From JAAYTL01 sp031460505 (GTDB taxonomy: Bacteria > Bacillota > Clostridia > Tissierellales > Tissierellaceae), in contig JAVKTT010000006.1 in assembly GCA_031460505.1 (NCBI GenBank), forward strand, positions 1-64,000: 64,000 bases of DNA, in the 5' to 3' direction. The notes under the pieces are model-generated. The model had not been told where the DNA came from. It did not search any database and was given only the letters and a program-made list of their open reading frames with translations. Below, piece by piece: positions 55,221 to 64,000 of the stretch (the first letter of the stretch is position 1; the number at the start of each line of letters is the position of its first letter). The position numbers and the translations under genes were made by a program.

Positions 55221-55601
55221 TCATTTGGTCTTTTCTATTATACTTTCAATAAGGGATAAATCAATTACCCTAAAATCATCTAAAATCTTCTCGCTCCAGA
55301 TAGGAGTAGGTTTTTCTTTAATAAATTTCTGTGCTGATACTATGCTTTCTTCAATAATTTTTAAATTATCTAAGTTTAATTTACCACTTTTTTTAGATAT
55401 CATTATAGTCTTAAATGGTGTTTCATTTGGTTTAATACTACCTGATAATGGATGAGTTAGTAGTTCATGCCCACTATGGACTAAATCTCTAGTGTAGATT
55501 AATATATCTAAGTAGGAAAAATCTTCTTTATAAGTAATCTCTATAATATCCTTATATTTTTTATATACTAAGATATTATTAGTTATCAATATAGTATTCA
55601 T
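55221..55601 (-). CDS. GrdX-like protein
   Basis: A 126-residue protein with the family block DLVHSGHELLTHPLSGSIKP followed by NETPFKTIMIS, known from GrdX proteins of glycine reductase clusters. Its biochemical role is unknown. Here it is not in a grd cluster but follows HPr by 9 bases, as last gene of the unit. The ribosome site before the ATG is weak. It hints that the host carries Stickland-type glycine reduction. Confidence 0.8.
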   Translation of the reverse strand: MNTILITNNILVYKKYKDIIEITYKEDFSYLDILIYTRDLVHSGHELLTHPLSGSIKPNETPFKTIMISKKSGKLNLDNLKIIEESIVSAQKFIKEKPTPIWSEKILDDFRVIDLSLIESIIEKTK

Positions 55602-55610
55602 ATCTAGTAA

Positions 55611-55877
55611 TTACAGCTTCTCAAATCCATTGATAATTAATTCTTCTAATGCCTTTACTGCTTGTTCCTCATCTCTTCCACGAGCAATTATTGTAATCTC
55701 CTCACCATAAAATGCACCTAAAGACATGATACCTATTATACTTTTCCCGTTAACCTTCATGCCTTGAAATTCAATTTCGATTTCACTATCAAACTTATTT
55801 GCTTCTTGTACAAATACTGCTGCTGGTCTAGCATGTAGACCATCCTTATTACTAAGTGTTAAAGTTATTTTCTCCAT
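55611..55877 (-). CDS. ptsH: HPr-family phosphocarrier protein
   Basis: An 88-residue HPr. With the start at 55877 the numbering gives the phospho-histidine as H15 (GLHARPA) and the regulatory serine as S46 (NGKSIIGIMSLGA), exactly as in HPr; an earlier ATG at 55883 is only one base after GGAG and unlikely. Next to whiA and near yvcK and rapZ the protein may be Crh/HPr-like with a regulatory role. The stop of whiA overlaps this ribosome site. Confidence 0.92.
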   Translation of the reverse strand: MEKITLTLSNKDGLHARPAAVFVQEANKFDSEIEIEFQGMKVNGKSIIGIMSLGAFYGEEITIIARGRDEEQAVKALEELIINGFEKL

Positions 55878-55879
55878 TT

Positions 55880-56833
55880 TCATACTCCTTTCAATTCTTC
55901 TGCTATTTCTTCTATTTTTCTAAACCTATGATTTACTCCAGATTTACCAACAGGTGGATCTAACATCATCCCAATCTCCTTAAGGGTTGCATCTGGATTA
56001 TCTAATCTAATTTGTGCAACTTCTCTAAGTTTATTTGGTAATTTCTCAAGTCCCATATGTTTTTGTATCTCCTCAATATTCTCTACCTGTCTAAGAGAAG
56101 CATCTATTGTCTTACTTAAATTGGCTGTTTCACAGTTTACTAGTCTATTTATATTATTCCTAACATCCTTTAAAACTCTGATGTCTTCAAATTTTAGTAA
56201 TGCTTGATGCGCTCCCATTACATTTAATAAATTAACTATTTGCTCACCTTCTTTAAGATATACCACATAATTATCTTTCCTTAACACAATTTTTGAATTT
56301 AATCCAAAAGAATTTATTATATTAGAAAGATCTTCACTATGTTCTTGATTATTGGTGACAAATTCCATATGATAGGTCTTTTCGGGATTGCTTACAGAGC
56401 CTGCTCCTAAAAATGCTCCCCTAATGTATGCTCTTTTACAACATCTCTTTTCTAATAAATTTCCACTAACCTTATATTGTGTATTAAAAATATTGATATT
56501 CTCTTCTTCAATGATAAATCCTACATCGATTAATAACTGTCTCGATATATTTTTATCCTTTATCACTATTAAATAATTGTTGTTTTTTTTCAGTTGTCTG
56601 TTACGTCTTACCATAACTTCAATATCGCCTTCATATATCTCTTTTAAAAATGTAAATAATCTTCTTGCAATTGCTGCATTCTCAGTCGTAAACTTGATAT
56701 TGATATTTTTCATGCCAGATATCTGTATAGTGCCACACATTCTTACCAAAGCTGCTAATTCAGCTAACTTACAGCAATTATCTGTAATCGGCATTCTGGC
56801 AAGCTCATTCTTTGTTGTTGAAGAAAAAGACAT
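55880..56833 (-). CDS. whiA: Sporulation/division regulator WhiA
   Basis: A 317-residue DNA-binding protein with an N-terminal LAGLIDADG-derived domain and a C-terminal helix-turn-helix. RCGTIQISG-like and GAFLGAGSVSNPEKTYHMEF segments are typical. The C-terminal LREVAQIRLDNPDATLKEIG with KSGVNHRFRKIEEIAEEL is diagnostic. GAGGTG precedes the ATG. It lies downstream of nudix with a 4-base gap. Confidence 0.95.
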   Translation of the reverse strand: MSFSSTTKNELARMPITDNCCKLAELAALVRMCGTIQISGMKNINIKFTTENAAIARRLFTFLKEIYEGDIEVMVRRNRQLKKNNNYLIVIKDKNISRQLLIDVGFIIEEENINIFNTQYKVSGNLLEKRCCKRAYIRGAFLGAGSVSNPEKTYHMEFVTNNQEHSEDLSNIINSFGLNSKIVLRKDNYVVYLKEGEQIVNLLNVMGAHQALLKFEDIRVLKDVRNNINRLVNCETANLSKTIDASLRQVENIEEIQKHMGLEKLPNKLREVAQIRLDNPDATLKEIGMMLDPPVGKSGVNHRFRKIEEIAEELKGV

Positions 56834-56837
56834 ATTA

Positions 56838-57254
56838 TCACCTCAAGTCATTTCCAATAATTTTTAAACCTTTTTTTATAATTTTCTTTTCATCTTCATA
56901 TCTTACAATTTCTATAGCTTTATCCATATGGACATATTTTGCATCTACAAACCCCTCTTTTTTTTGGGGTTTACAATACATATTCTGGGACTTCATAAGA
57001 TACCAATGAACAGTTTTAGACACTATTTGATTTTCTTTTAAGTTATTATAATGATAATTTACTCTCCCAATATATTGGATTATTTCTGCTTTAACACCGG
57101 TTTCTTCTAAGACTTCTCTTAAGGCTGCTGTATGAAGTCTTTCTCCAGCCTCTACCCTTCCTTTAGGTAGTACCCAATCACCATTATATTTTTTTAATAA
57201 TAATAAAGCATTGCCAAAGATTACTACACCGCCGGAGCTCAATTCGTTCATCAT
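56838..57254 (-). CDS. NUDIX hydrolase
   Basis: A 138-residue pyrophosphohydrolase for nucleoside diphosphate-linked compounds. The NUDIX box is visible as GRVEAGERLHTAALREVLEE followed by TGV. AGGGGTTGG precedes the ATG at 57254; an in-frame start at 57287 has no site. First gene before whiA; the divergent M42 peptidase gene shares the upstream gap. Confidence 0.88.
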   Translation of the reverse strand: MMNELSSGGVVIFGNALLLLKKYNGDWVLPKGRVEAGERLHTAALREVLEETGVKAEIIQYIGRVNYHYNNLKENQIVSKTVHWYLMKSQNMYCKPQKKEGFVDAKYVHMDKAIEIVRYEDEKKIIKKGLKIIGNDLR

Positions 57255-57405
57255 AAAACCAACCCCTGATACATTTTCTAATATCAATGCTATATCAATT
57301 ATACTATATTTTTGAAATATTTGTTAATATATTTTAAGGTCTAATGCAATAATGACAGAATTGTAATATAATTAAATATAAGATAATAAGGAGGTATTTT
57401 CATAT

Positions 57406-58437
57406 ATGGATAAAAACTATGTATTAGACACACTTGAAACATTATTAAACATACCAAGTCCAACTGGTAATACTGAAAAGGCAATAGAATTTGTAGAAGA
57501 AGAATTTAAAAAACTTGGTATACTTACACGTAGAAATAATAAAGGTGCATTAATAGCTACTATACAAGGTCAAAACCAAGAAAAAGAGGTTACTCTCTCA
57601 GGCCATGTTGATACATTAGGAGCTATGGTAAAAGAAGTGAAATCTAATGGTCGTCTTAAAATCACACAATTAGGTGGATATGTATGGAGCACTGTTGAAG
57701 GTGAAAATGTAATTATTGAAACTATAGAAGGCAAACAATACACAGGTACAGTCTTAACAACAAAAGCTTCTTCTCATGTCCATGGAAGTGAAACAGATGA
57801 GTTAAAAAGAAATATGCAAAACATGGAGATTAGAATTGATGAAAGAGTGTCTTCAAGTGAAGAGGTTCAAGGTTTAGGAATCAATGTGGGAGACTTTGTA
57901 TTCTTTGATCCTAGAACTACTATTACTCCTTCAGGATTTATTAAATCAAGACATTTAGACGATAAAGCTGGAGTTGTTGCTATATTAGCCATGGCAAAAC
58001 ACCTTGTAGAAAATAATATTACTCCAAATTACACTACAAATTTCTTTATCAGTAATTACGAAGAAGTAGGTCATGGTGCTAGTGCATCTATACCAGAGAA
58101 AACTTTTGAATTTATTGCTGTTGACATGGCTGCACCTGGTGAAGGTCAAACTTCCGATGAATTCAGCGTAACTATCTGTGCAAAAGATAGCTCAGGACCT
58201 TATGATTATGAATTGAGAAAAAGATTAGTTGATTTGGCCAAATTACAGGGTTTAAGCTATAAAATAGACATCTATCCATACTATGGATCTGATGGTTCTG
58301 CAGCTTTAAGAGCAGGTCATGATATTAAGGTAGGTTTAATCGGACCTGGAGTTGATGCGTCACATTCATTTGAGAGAACACATATCGAAGCAATAGAGAA
58401 TACAGTACAACTTGGAATATTATATTTGACTAAATAG
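57406..58437 (+). CDS. M42-family aminopeptidase
   Basis: A 343-residue metallo-aminopeptidase of the glutamyl aminopeptidase/FrvX type. Metal ligands are seen in LSGHVDTLG, SRHLDDKAGV (bridging Asp), NYEEVGHGA and AVDMAAPG, and near the C-terminus GVDASHSFERTH. AAGGAGG precedes the ATG. It lies on the opposite strand from both its neighbours, between yvcK and whiA. It supports peptide use. Confidence 0.92.
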   Translation: MDKNYVLDTLETLLNIPSPTGNTEKAIEFVEEEFKKLGILTRRNNKGALIATIQGQNQEKEVTLSGHVDTLGAMVKEVKSNGRLKITQLGGYVWSTVEGENVIIETIEGKQYTGTVLTTKASSHVHGSETDELKRNMQNMEIRIDERVSSSEEVQGLGINVGDFVFFDPRTTITPSGFIKSRHLDDKAGVVAILAMAKHLVENNITPNYTTNFFISNYEEVGHGASASIPEKTFEFIAVDMAAPGEGQTSDEFSVTICAKDSSGPYDYELRKRLVDLAKLQGLSYKIDIYPYYGSDGSAALRAGHDIKVGLIGPGVDASHSFERTHIEAIENTVQLGILYLTK

Positions 58438-58448
58438 ACTTTGTTCTC

Positions 58449-58514
58449 GTCATTCTGAGCCTGCGAGGAATCTTATTAATTAATATCAAGATCCTTCGCT
58501 ACGCTCAGGATGAC
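58449..58514. repeat. REP-like palindromic repeat
   Basis: GTCATTCTGAGC...GAGGAATCTT (left) is complementary with small gaps to AAGATCCTTCGC...CTCAGGATGAC (right). This form of intergenic palindrome recurs in many clostridial genomes. It lies between converging genes and can also end transcription in both directions. Confidence 0.75.
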
Positions 58515-58516
58515 AT

Positions 58517-59524
58517 CTAACCTTCTCCCTCTGCTATTTTCATCAATAATTGGCTTAAATGATCATTATCATGTCTTATATAATTTTTCTTAACATCTAT
58601 TAATTTATCTTCTATTAGTGTAATTCCCATATCTTTTAGTACATCCTTATCATTACTTTTAAGCACTACAGGAATAGATCCATCAGTAATATAATTATTT
58701 AAAGTATCTTCAGGTATTTGTTCTGTATTTGCTATTACATAATCTAGTAAATCATCTCTACTATGGTCTAAAATTGCTTGAACATGCTCTAAAACTCCAA
58801 ATCCATCAGTCTCACCTGGTTGAGTCATGACATTTGAAATATATACCTTTGGAGCTTTTGCATTATATATTTTATCCACAATATTATTAACTAATAAGTT
58901 TGGAATTACTGAAGTGTAGAGACTTCCTGGCCCTAATACAATTAAATCAGCTTCTTTTATGGCTATTATTGTCTCCTCTAAAGGATTAGATATTTTAGGA
59001 TTCATATAAATTCTTTTTATTTTACTACCGGATTTTATTACCTCTTTTGGTATACGAGATTCTCCCTGTATTATTTCACCATTCTCTAACTCAGCGTAAA
59101 GCTGTACATCTTCCAATGTCATTGGATAGACTTTTCCTGTAATGGCCAGTACATTGCTTGTTTCCCTTACTGCCTTTTCAAAGCTTCCATAAATCCCAAC
59201 CATTGCAGCTATAAAAAGATTACCAAAACTATGGTTTTTTAAACTTCCATTATCAAATCTATACTGTAATAGCTTCTCCATAGTTGGTTCTGTATTTGCC
59301 AAGGCAAGTAGACATGAACGTATATCTCCTGGGGCCAACATACCTAAATCTTCCCTAAGAACACCAGAACTACCTCCATCATCCGCAACTGTAACTATGG
59401 CTGTAATATTAGGGGTATACTTTTTTATACCTCTAAGGAGTATAGACAAGCCTGTCCCACCACCAATTGTAACTATCTTAGGCCCACTTGAATCTACTTG
59501 AACACAATTAATTTGATTTTCCAT
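58517..59524 (-). CDS. yvcK: Gluconeogenesis factor YvcK (CofD-like)
   Basis: A 335-residue member of the CofD/UPF0052 family needed for growth on gluconeogenic carbon sources and for cell-shape control. The N-terminal VTIGGGTGLSILLRGIK and VTVADDGGSSG are diagnostic; LGPGSLYTSVIPNLLV lies in the second half. GGGGAAAG precedes the ATG. Starts 11 bases after rapZ. Confidence 0.95.
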   Translation of the reverse strand: MENQINCVQVDSSGPKIVTIGGGTGLSILLRGIKKYTPNITAIVTVADDGGSSGVLREDLGMLAPGDIRSCLLALANTEPTMEKLLQYRFDNGSLKNHSFGNLFIAAMVGIYGSFEKAVRETSNVLAITGKVYPMTLEDVQLYAELENGEIIQGESRIPKEVIKSGSKIKRIYMNPKISNPLEETIIAIKEADLIVLGPGSLYTSVIPNLLVNNIVDKIYNAKAPKVYISNVMTQPGETDGFGVLEHVQAILDHSRDDLLDYVIANTEQIPEDTLNNYITDGSIPVVLKSNDKDVLKDMGITLIEDKLIDVKKNYIRHDNDHLSQLLMKIAEGEG

Positions 59525-59535
59525 AAAACTTTCCC

Positions 59536-60390
59536 CTATCTTCTAAGATCCCTATGATTTACTATGGTTCTGTGCCCATTTGACTCAAGTATATTTCCTA
59601 TTTTATTGGAAATGGCAACAGAACGGTGAAAACCACCTGTACATCCTATCCCAACTACTAATTGAGTTTTCCCCTCATCTATATAATATGGAATTAAAAA
59701 TTCTAACATGTCAACTACTTTAGATATAAATACATTTGTTTGAGGCCATTTAAATACATAGTTTTTTACATCTTCATTTATTCCTGAAATCTCCTTTAGC
59801 TCAGGTATATAATATGGGTTTGGTAAAAATCTCACATCAAATATTAAATCACCATCCATAAGCATACCATTTTTATATCCAAAGGATGTAATAGAGATAG
59901 AAAGCTTTCTCTTTTCTCCACCTTCTAAAAATATCTTATAAATTTCTTCTTTCAACATGCCTATTGTAAGATGAGATGTATCAATAATATAATACGCTCT
60001 GTCCTTTAGTTCTCTTAGCATTTCTCTTTCTTGATTAATGCCATCTATAATACTACCTTCTGGGGTTAATGGATGAGGCCTTCTTAACTCTTTATATCTT
60101 TTTATTAAAACATTATCTGAAGCTTCTAAAAATAATATCTTATAACCTATCCCTTTAGCTGCTAAATCATCAAGTGATTTAAATAAACTACCAAAAAATT
60201 CTCCACCTCTTATATCAACAACCACAGCTACCTTTTCCATAGTCTTCTTTGATTCATAGCATAATTCTGCAAATTTTGGTAAAAGCTGTGGTGGGAGATT
60301 GTCCATACAATAATATCCCATATCCTCCATAACCTTCATGGCCTGGGATTTTCCTGCTCCTGACATTCCTGTTATGACTAAAAACTCCAA
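59536..60390 (-). CDS. rapZ: RNase adapter protein RapZ (YvcJ)
   Basis: A 284-residue nucleotide-binding protein with P-loop GMSGAGKS (8-15), MDNLPPQLLPKF and the C-terminal VGIGCTGGFHRSVAIS block. In E. coli it guides decay of a small RNA; in Firmicutes the role is less clear. It begins with TTG at 60390 behind AGGTGG. It lies between the PHP gene and yvcK. Confidence 0.95.
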   Translation of the reverse strand: MEFLVITGMSGAGKSQAMKVMEDMGYYCMDNLPPQLLPKFAELCYESKKTMEKVAVVVDIRGGEFFGSLFKSLDDLAAKGIGYKILFLEASDNVLIKRYKELRRPHPLTPEGSIIDGINQEREMLRELKDRAYYIIDTSHLTIGMLKEEIYKIFLEGGEKRKLSISITSFGYKNGMLMDGDLIFDVRFLPNPYYIPELKEISGINEDVKNYVFKWPQTNVFISKVVDMLEFLIPYYIDEGKTQLVVGIGCTGGFHRSVAISNKIGNILESNGHRTIVNHRDLRR

Positions 60391-60401
60391 AATATCACCA
60401 C

Positions 60402-61139
60402 CTATATCTCTATATTCCTTATTCTCTTCATTGGTAAATTAGCTGCATTTGCTCTTCTTAATGATTCTTCAACATTACCTACATCTTCTGGTCTATGAGC
60501 ATCACTATTGATGACAAACTCTACATCTTCCTTTAATGCTATTTCTATACTTTCAATAGATAGTTGACTATGCTTTGAATTTATCTCTAGTGCTGTACCA
60601 ACTTTACCAGCTTCTCTAGCTAAGGTCTTTATATCTACTTTAGCCTTGGATCCTGGATGAGTGATAAAGTCGATTGGATAATTATTTATTGCTTTAACAA
60701 AGGCCCTAGTAGTTAAATCTAATAGACTTTGTCTACCTAAAGGTAACACTTTTGAAATGGGATTTCTAATATACATACCAAATGAATCATATATAGTATG
60801 TGGTACAATCCCATAGTGATATCCTAATAATAATAAATCCGTCATTTTAATTAGTTTATCATCCATATCTATAATACCGTCATAGCCTATAAGATTTGCC
60901 TCAACTCCCAATAATACCTTTATACCTTTAGGCCCAAATTCATCATTGAGCCTATCTATTTCCTCTCTCATTATAGGTATATTCTTTTTCTTGACTCCAT
61001 ACAAATAATGTCCAGGTCCATGATCGCAGATTGCTACTTCTTTTAGACCTTTTTTTAAGGCAGCTTCCACATTATCCCTTATGCTACCTGTACCATGACT
61101 ATATATAGTATGTGTGTGATAATCTCCAATTAATTGCAT
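60402..61139 (-). CDS. PHP-domain phosphoesterase (YcdX-like)
   Basis: A 245-residue metal-dependent phosphatase of the PHP family. Metal motifs are GDYHTHTIYSHG at the start, CDHGPGHY, ALEINSKHS and INSDAHRPEDV. Similar genes lie with rapZ and murB in other Clostridia, from general knowledge. The ATG shares one base with the murB stop, so the two are translationally coupled. Substrate unknown. Confidence 0.9.
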   Translation of the reverse strand: MQLIGDYHTHTIYSHGTGSIRDNVEAALKKGLKEVAICDHGPGHYLYGVKKKNIPIMREEIDRLNDEFGPKGIKVLLGVEANLIGYDGIIDMDDKLIKMTDLLLLGYHYGIVPHTIYDSFGMYIRNPISKVLPLGRQSLLDLTTRAFVKAINNYPIDFITHPGSKAKVDIKTLAREAGKVGTALEINSKHSQLSIESIEIALKEDVEFVINSDAHRPEDVGNVEESLRRANAANLPMKRIRNIEI

Positions 61140-62053
61140 TAATTATCCTCTCCGATTATTTTTATCTCAGGTTCTAATTCAACATCAAAATTATCTCTTA
61201 CTGTTTTTTGAATTATAGATATTAACTCTAACACATCTTTGCAGCTTGCATTATCAATATTAACTACGAACCCGCAATGTTTATTTGATACTTGAGCCCC
61301 TCCATGTATTAGTCCTTTAAGCCCTGAGTCCTCAATTAACTTACCTGCATAATATCCTTCTGGTCTTTTAAATGTACTTCCTCCACTAGGTAATTCCAGA
61401 GGTTGCTTAGAAGTCCTTTTATGAGTTAAGTCTTTCATAGTAGCTTCAATTCCTGAATAATCACCATGCTCTAACTCAATTTCCACACCTAATACAATCA
61501 AACCTTCATCTACAACTCTGCTTCCTCTATATCTAAAATTCATATCTTCATTAGTATACTCAACAATTTTATTATCATTATCAATTACACGTACTTTTTT
61601 AACTATATCTTTTAATTCTCCACCATAGGCACCTGCATTCATAGTTACTCCACCACCTATAGAACCAGGAATTCCATTTGCAAACTCCATTCCAGTCAAT
61701 GATGCCTTGAAAGCTCTCCTGCTTACTGCTGTTAACAGAGCACCTGCTTGAGAGTATATCTTTGTATCATTAATTTCTATATTATCTAATCCTTCGTTTA
61801 TCTTTATGACTACTCCACGGATTCCTCCATCTTTAACTAATAAATTTGAGCCATTACCCATTATATAATAGTCTATATTGTTATCTCTACATATCTTAAC
61901 CCCATTTAATAACTGTTCTTCAGTTTTGGGAATTATCATCACGTCTACTGGTCCACCTATTTTAAATGATGTATGTTTTTTCATAGGTTCATCAAATAAT
62001 ACTTCACCTAGGTCTGTATCTTTAAATAATTGGATCATTTCAATTTTATCCAA
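61139..62053 (-). CDS. murB: UDP-N-acetylenolpyruvoylglucosamine reductase
   Basis: Reduces UDP-GlcNAc-enolpyruvate to UDP-MurNAc for peptidoglycan. FAD-binding segments MGNGSNLLV, NGIPGSIGGGVTMNAGAYGG and the catalytic region LPSGGSTFKRPEG are visible; the C-terminal ISIIQKTVRDNFDVELEPEI is typical of type IIb MurB. Start TTG at 62053 behind GGGGTGG; an ATG 15 bases further is the alternative. First gene of the murB-php-rapZ-yvcK operon. Confidence 0.95.
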   Translation of the reverse strand: MDKIEMIQLFKDTDLGEVLFDEPMKKHTSFKIGGPVDVMIIPKTEEQLLNGVKICRDNNIDYYIMGNGSNLLVKDGGIRGVVIKINEGLDNIEINDTKIYSQAGALLTAVSRRAFKASLTGMEFANGIPGSIGGGVTMNAGAYGGELKDIVKKVRVIDNDNKIVEYTNEDMNFRYRGSRVVDEGLIVLGVEIELEHGDYSGIEATMKDLTHKRTSKQPLELPSGGSTFKRPEGYYAGKLIEDSGLKGLIHGGAQVSNKHCGFVVNIDNASCKDVLELISIIQKTVRDNFDVELEPEIKIIGEDN

Positions 62054-62140
62054 TTTACCACCCCTAACTTAATATTCTCTATCTATTTTATCATATACCT
62101 TAGTTAGATGCTATATTCATATTATTTTAGAAATAACTAA

Positions 62141-62169
62141 TGGGTTATCAGCTTAACTGATAACCCATC
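62141..62169 (-). terminator. Hairpin after the PFOR gene
   Basis: ATGGGTTATCAG (62141-62152) and CTGATAACCCAT (62158-62169) pair perfectly. T runs are weak. Confidence 0.7.
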
Positions 62170-62185
62170 TGTTTTATATTGTCAA

Positions 62186-64000
62186 TTAGTCTCTTGCCAT
62201 TCTCTTGTAGCTTTCATATCTAATCTTTGCATTTTTCTCTGCAGCTGTGAATAATTCTTCAGCTAATTCAGGGAATTTCTTTTGAAGTGATGTATATCTA
62301 ACTTCTGAAGTTATGAAATCTCTGAATGATTCTGTTGGTTCTTTTGAGTCTAATTGGAATGGATTCTTGCCTTGTTCTGATAATCTAGGGTCGAATCTGT
62401 ATAAGTGCCAGTATCCAGCCTTAACCGCTCTATCTTCTTGTCTTACACTTGTACCCATTCCTGTTCTTATACCATGGTTAATACATGGTGCATAAGCTAT
62501 TACTAAGGATGGTCCATCATAAGATTCTGCTTCGTTAATAGCTTTAATAGTATGATTCATATTTGAACCCATAGCTACTTGAGCTACATAAACATATCCA
62601 TATGTTGACATCATTAAGCCTAAATCTTTCTTTCTGATTTCTTTACCAGATGCAGCAAATTTAGCTACTGCTGCTGTTGGAGTTGATTTAGATGATTGAC
62701 CACCAGTATTTGAGTATACTTCTGTATCAAATACAAATATATTTATGTCTTCTCCAGAAGCTAATACATGATCTACTCCACCAAAGCCTATATCATAAGC
62801 CCATCCATCTCCACCAAAGATCCAGATTGATTTCTTGATTAAATGATCTTTTCTGTCTTTGATTTCTGCAAGAATCTTATCAGCTTCAGCATTACCAGTT
62901 TTAGTGTCTAATCTTGGTAATATCATTCCTGCTGCAGCTTTAGTTTCTTTTACATCTTTCATACCTGCAATCCATTGATTGAAGTATTCATTTAACTCTG
63001 AGTCAAGATTTAATGCAAGGAATTCTTCCATTAATAATTTAAGTTTACCTCTAGTTTGTCTAACAGCTATAGCCATACCAAGTCCAAACTCAGCATTATC
63101 TTCGAATAATGAGTTTGCCCAAGCTGGTCCTTTACCTTCTTGGTTTTTGCAATATGGTGTTGATGGAGCTGATCCACCCCAGATTGATGAACAACCTGTA
63201 GCATTAGCTATATACATTCTATCTCCATATAATTGAGTAACTAATTTAGCATATGCTGTTTCTCCACAACCTGCACAAGCTCCAGAGAATTCAAGCAATG
63301 GTTGTCTAAATTGGCTTCCTTTAATTGTATTAACATTCATTAAGTCGCCCTTATCCTTAACAGTCATTGCAAATTCCCAGTTAGGAGTTTGCTCTTCGAA
63401 TTCTTCTTCGAATGGCTTCATTACAAGTGCTTTTTCCTTAGCTGGACAAACTTCAGCACAGTTACCGCATCCTGTACAGTCTAGTACTGATACTTGTATA
63501 CGATATTGTAAGTTTTCTAGACCCTTACCCATTGGTTTAAGAGTTTCAAATGATTCAGGTTTATTTGCTGCTTCATCTTCATCTAATAAGAATGGTCTAA
63601 CAACTGCATGTGGACATACAAATGAACATTGACCACATTGTATACAGTTTTCCTTAATCCAATGAGGTGCTTCTACTCCAATAGCACGTTTTTCATATGC
63701 TGCAGTTCCATGAGGGAATGTACCGTCTTCTCTACCAATAAATGCACTTACAGGTAAATTATCTCCTTCTTGTCTATTCATTGGTATTAGAATATTTTCA
63801 ATGAATTCAGGAACATCTTTTTCAGCATCATCTGCATCTTTTGCATCTTTCCATGAAGCAGGTACATCAATCTTAACTAATGCTTCGATACCTTGATCTA
63901 CTGCTTTGTAGTTCATGTTTACTATAGCTTCACCTTTAGTACCATATGCAGAAACAATTGATTTCTTTAAGTGTTCAACAGCTTCATCTAAAGGTAATAC
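62186..64000 (-). CDS. nifJ: Pyruvate:ferredoxin oxidoreductase, C-terminal part
   Basis: The last 604 codons of a single-chain PFOR of usually about 1170 residues; the frame is open to the window edge and continues beyond it. It converts pyruvate to acetyl-CoA and reduced ferredoxin. The two [4Fe-4S] sites CIQCGQCSFVCPHAV and CTGCGNCAEVCPAKE lie in the middle, followed by the TPP domain with the CAGCGETAYAKL cysteines and GGDGWAYDIGFGG, FVFDTEVYSNTGGQSSKSTP. The ATG at 63916 is an internal methionine, not the start. Confidence 0.97.
   Translation of the reverse strand, partial: VLPLDEAVEHLKKSIVSAYGTKGEAIVNMNYKAVDQGIEALVKIDVPASWKDAKDADDAEKDVPEFIENILIPMNRQEGDNLPVSAFIGREDGTFPHGTAAYEKRAIGVEAPHWIKENCIQCGQCSFVCPHAVVRPFLLDEDEAANKPESFETLKPMGKGLENLQYRIQVSVLDCTGCGNCAEVCPAKEKALVMKPFEEEFEEQTPNWEFAMTVKDKGDLMNVNTIKGSQFRQPLLEFSGACAGCGETAYAKLVTQLYGDRMYIANATGCSSIWGGSAPSTPYCKNQEGKGPAWANSLFEDNAEFGLGMAIAVRQTRGKLKLLMEEFLALNLDSELNEYFNQWIAGMKDVKETKAAAGMILPRLDTKTGNAEADKILAEIKDRKDHLIKKSIWIFGGDGWAYDIGFGGVDHVLASGEDINIFVFDTEVYSNTGGQSSKSTPTAAVAKFAASGKEIRKKDLGLMMSTYGYVYVAQVAMGSNMNHTIKAINEAESYDGPSLVIAYAPCINHGIRTGMGTSVRQEDRAVKAGYWHLYRFDPRLSEQGKNPFQLDSKEPTESFRDFITSEVRYTSLQKKFPELAEELFTAAEKNAKIRYESYKRMARD

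Noticed and set aside
63916..63916. ATG at 63916 as start of a shorter oxidoreductase gene
   Set aside because: The frame stays open to the window edge with typical PFOR sequence before this Met and there is no ribosome site.
1..64000. CRISPR arrays, tRNA, rRNA, prophage or a dedicated defence island
   Set aside because: No regularly spaced repeats, cloverleaf tails, rRNA blocks, integrase, restriction or toxin-antitoxin genes were seen.

Overview
The window reads as a chromosomal segment of a low-GC, anaerobic, Gram-positive bacterium of the Clostridia/Tissierellia type. The support is AT-rich codon use, strong GGAGG ribosome sites with some TTG and GTG starts, a pyruvate:ferredoxin oxidoreductase, a SigI/RsgI pair, a whiA-rapZ-yvcK locus, a GrdX-like gene (linked to Stickland glycine reductase clusters) and several peptidases. 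Genus and species cannot be fixed from the sequence alone. No tRNA, rRNA, CRISPR array, intact transposase or prophage was seen.

Layout. 0.2-3.8 kb (+): a two-component system whose sensor has a Met/His-rich outer loop, followed by a FetA/FetB-like ABC exporter. 3.8-8.0 kb (-): a T-box leader (probable His specifier) in front of a polar amino-acid ABC transporter and an M20 amidohydrolase. 8-31 kb is an accessory region of small and poorly known genes, transporters, ferritin, a NuoE-like protein, a MATE pump, an RhlE-type helicase, peptidase T and a glycosyltransferase. It is littered with decayed genes: a NorB-like pump with two frameshifts, a stub of a cation:proton antiporter behind an apparently intact fluoride riboswitch, a multicopper-oxidase remnant beside a 116-bp inverted-repeat element, an NTF2/SnoaL-like remnant, an internally deleted 4Fe-4S protein and a C-terminal scrap of an rRNA methyltransferase.

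31.5-34.7 kb (-): sigI, rsgI and a secreted five-repeat protein. Upstream of sigI and upstream of the repeat protein lie two similar promoter-like boxes that may be SigI promoters. 34.9-48.6 kb: RlmD-like methyltransferase, a LysM/peptidoglycan-binding protein, two MATE pumps, YbjQ, three pilin-like genes, CvfB, topoisomerase III, an ABC-F ATPase and a PilZ protein.

48.7-64 kb (mostly -) is core: dnaE, a small protein, pfkA and pyk (glycolysis); nudix, whiA, HPr and grdX-like; murB, PHP, rapZ and yvcK; and the C-terminal half of pyruvate:ferredoxin oxidoreductase, cut by the window edge. An oppositely oriented M42 peptidase and a REP-like palindrome separate yvcK from whiA.

The most notable items are the fluoride riboswitch feeding a broken antiporter, the His-type T-box transporter operon, the SigI regulon candidate and the Met-rich sensor next to FetAB. 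I found no clear evidence of a wholly new defence or mobile system.
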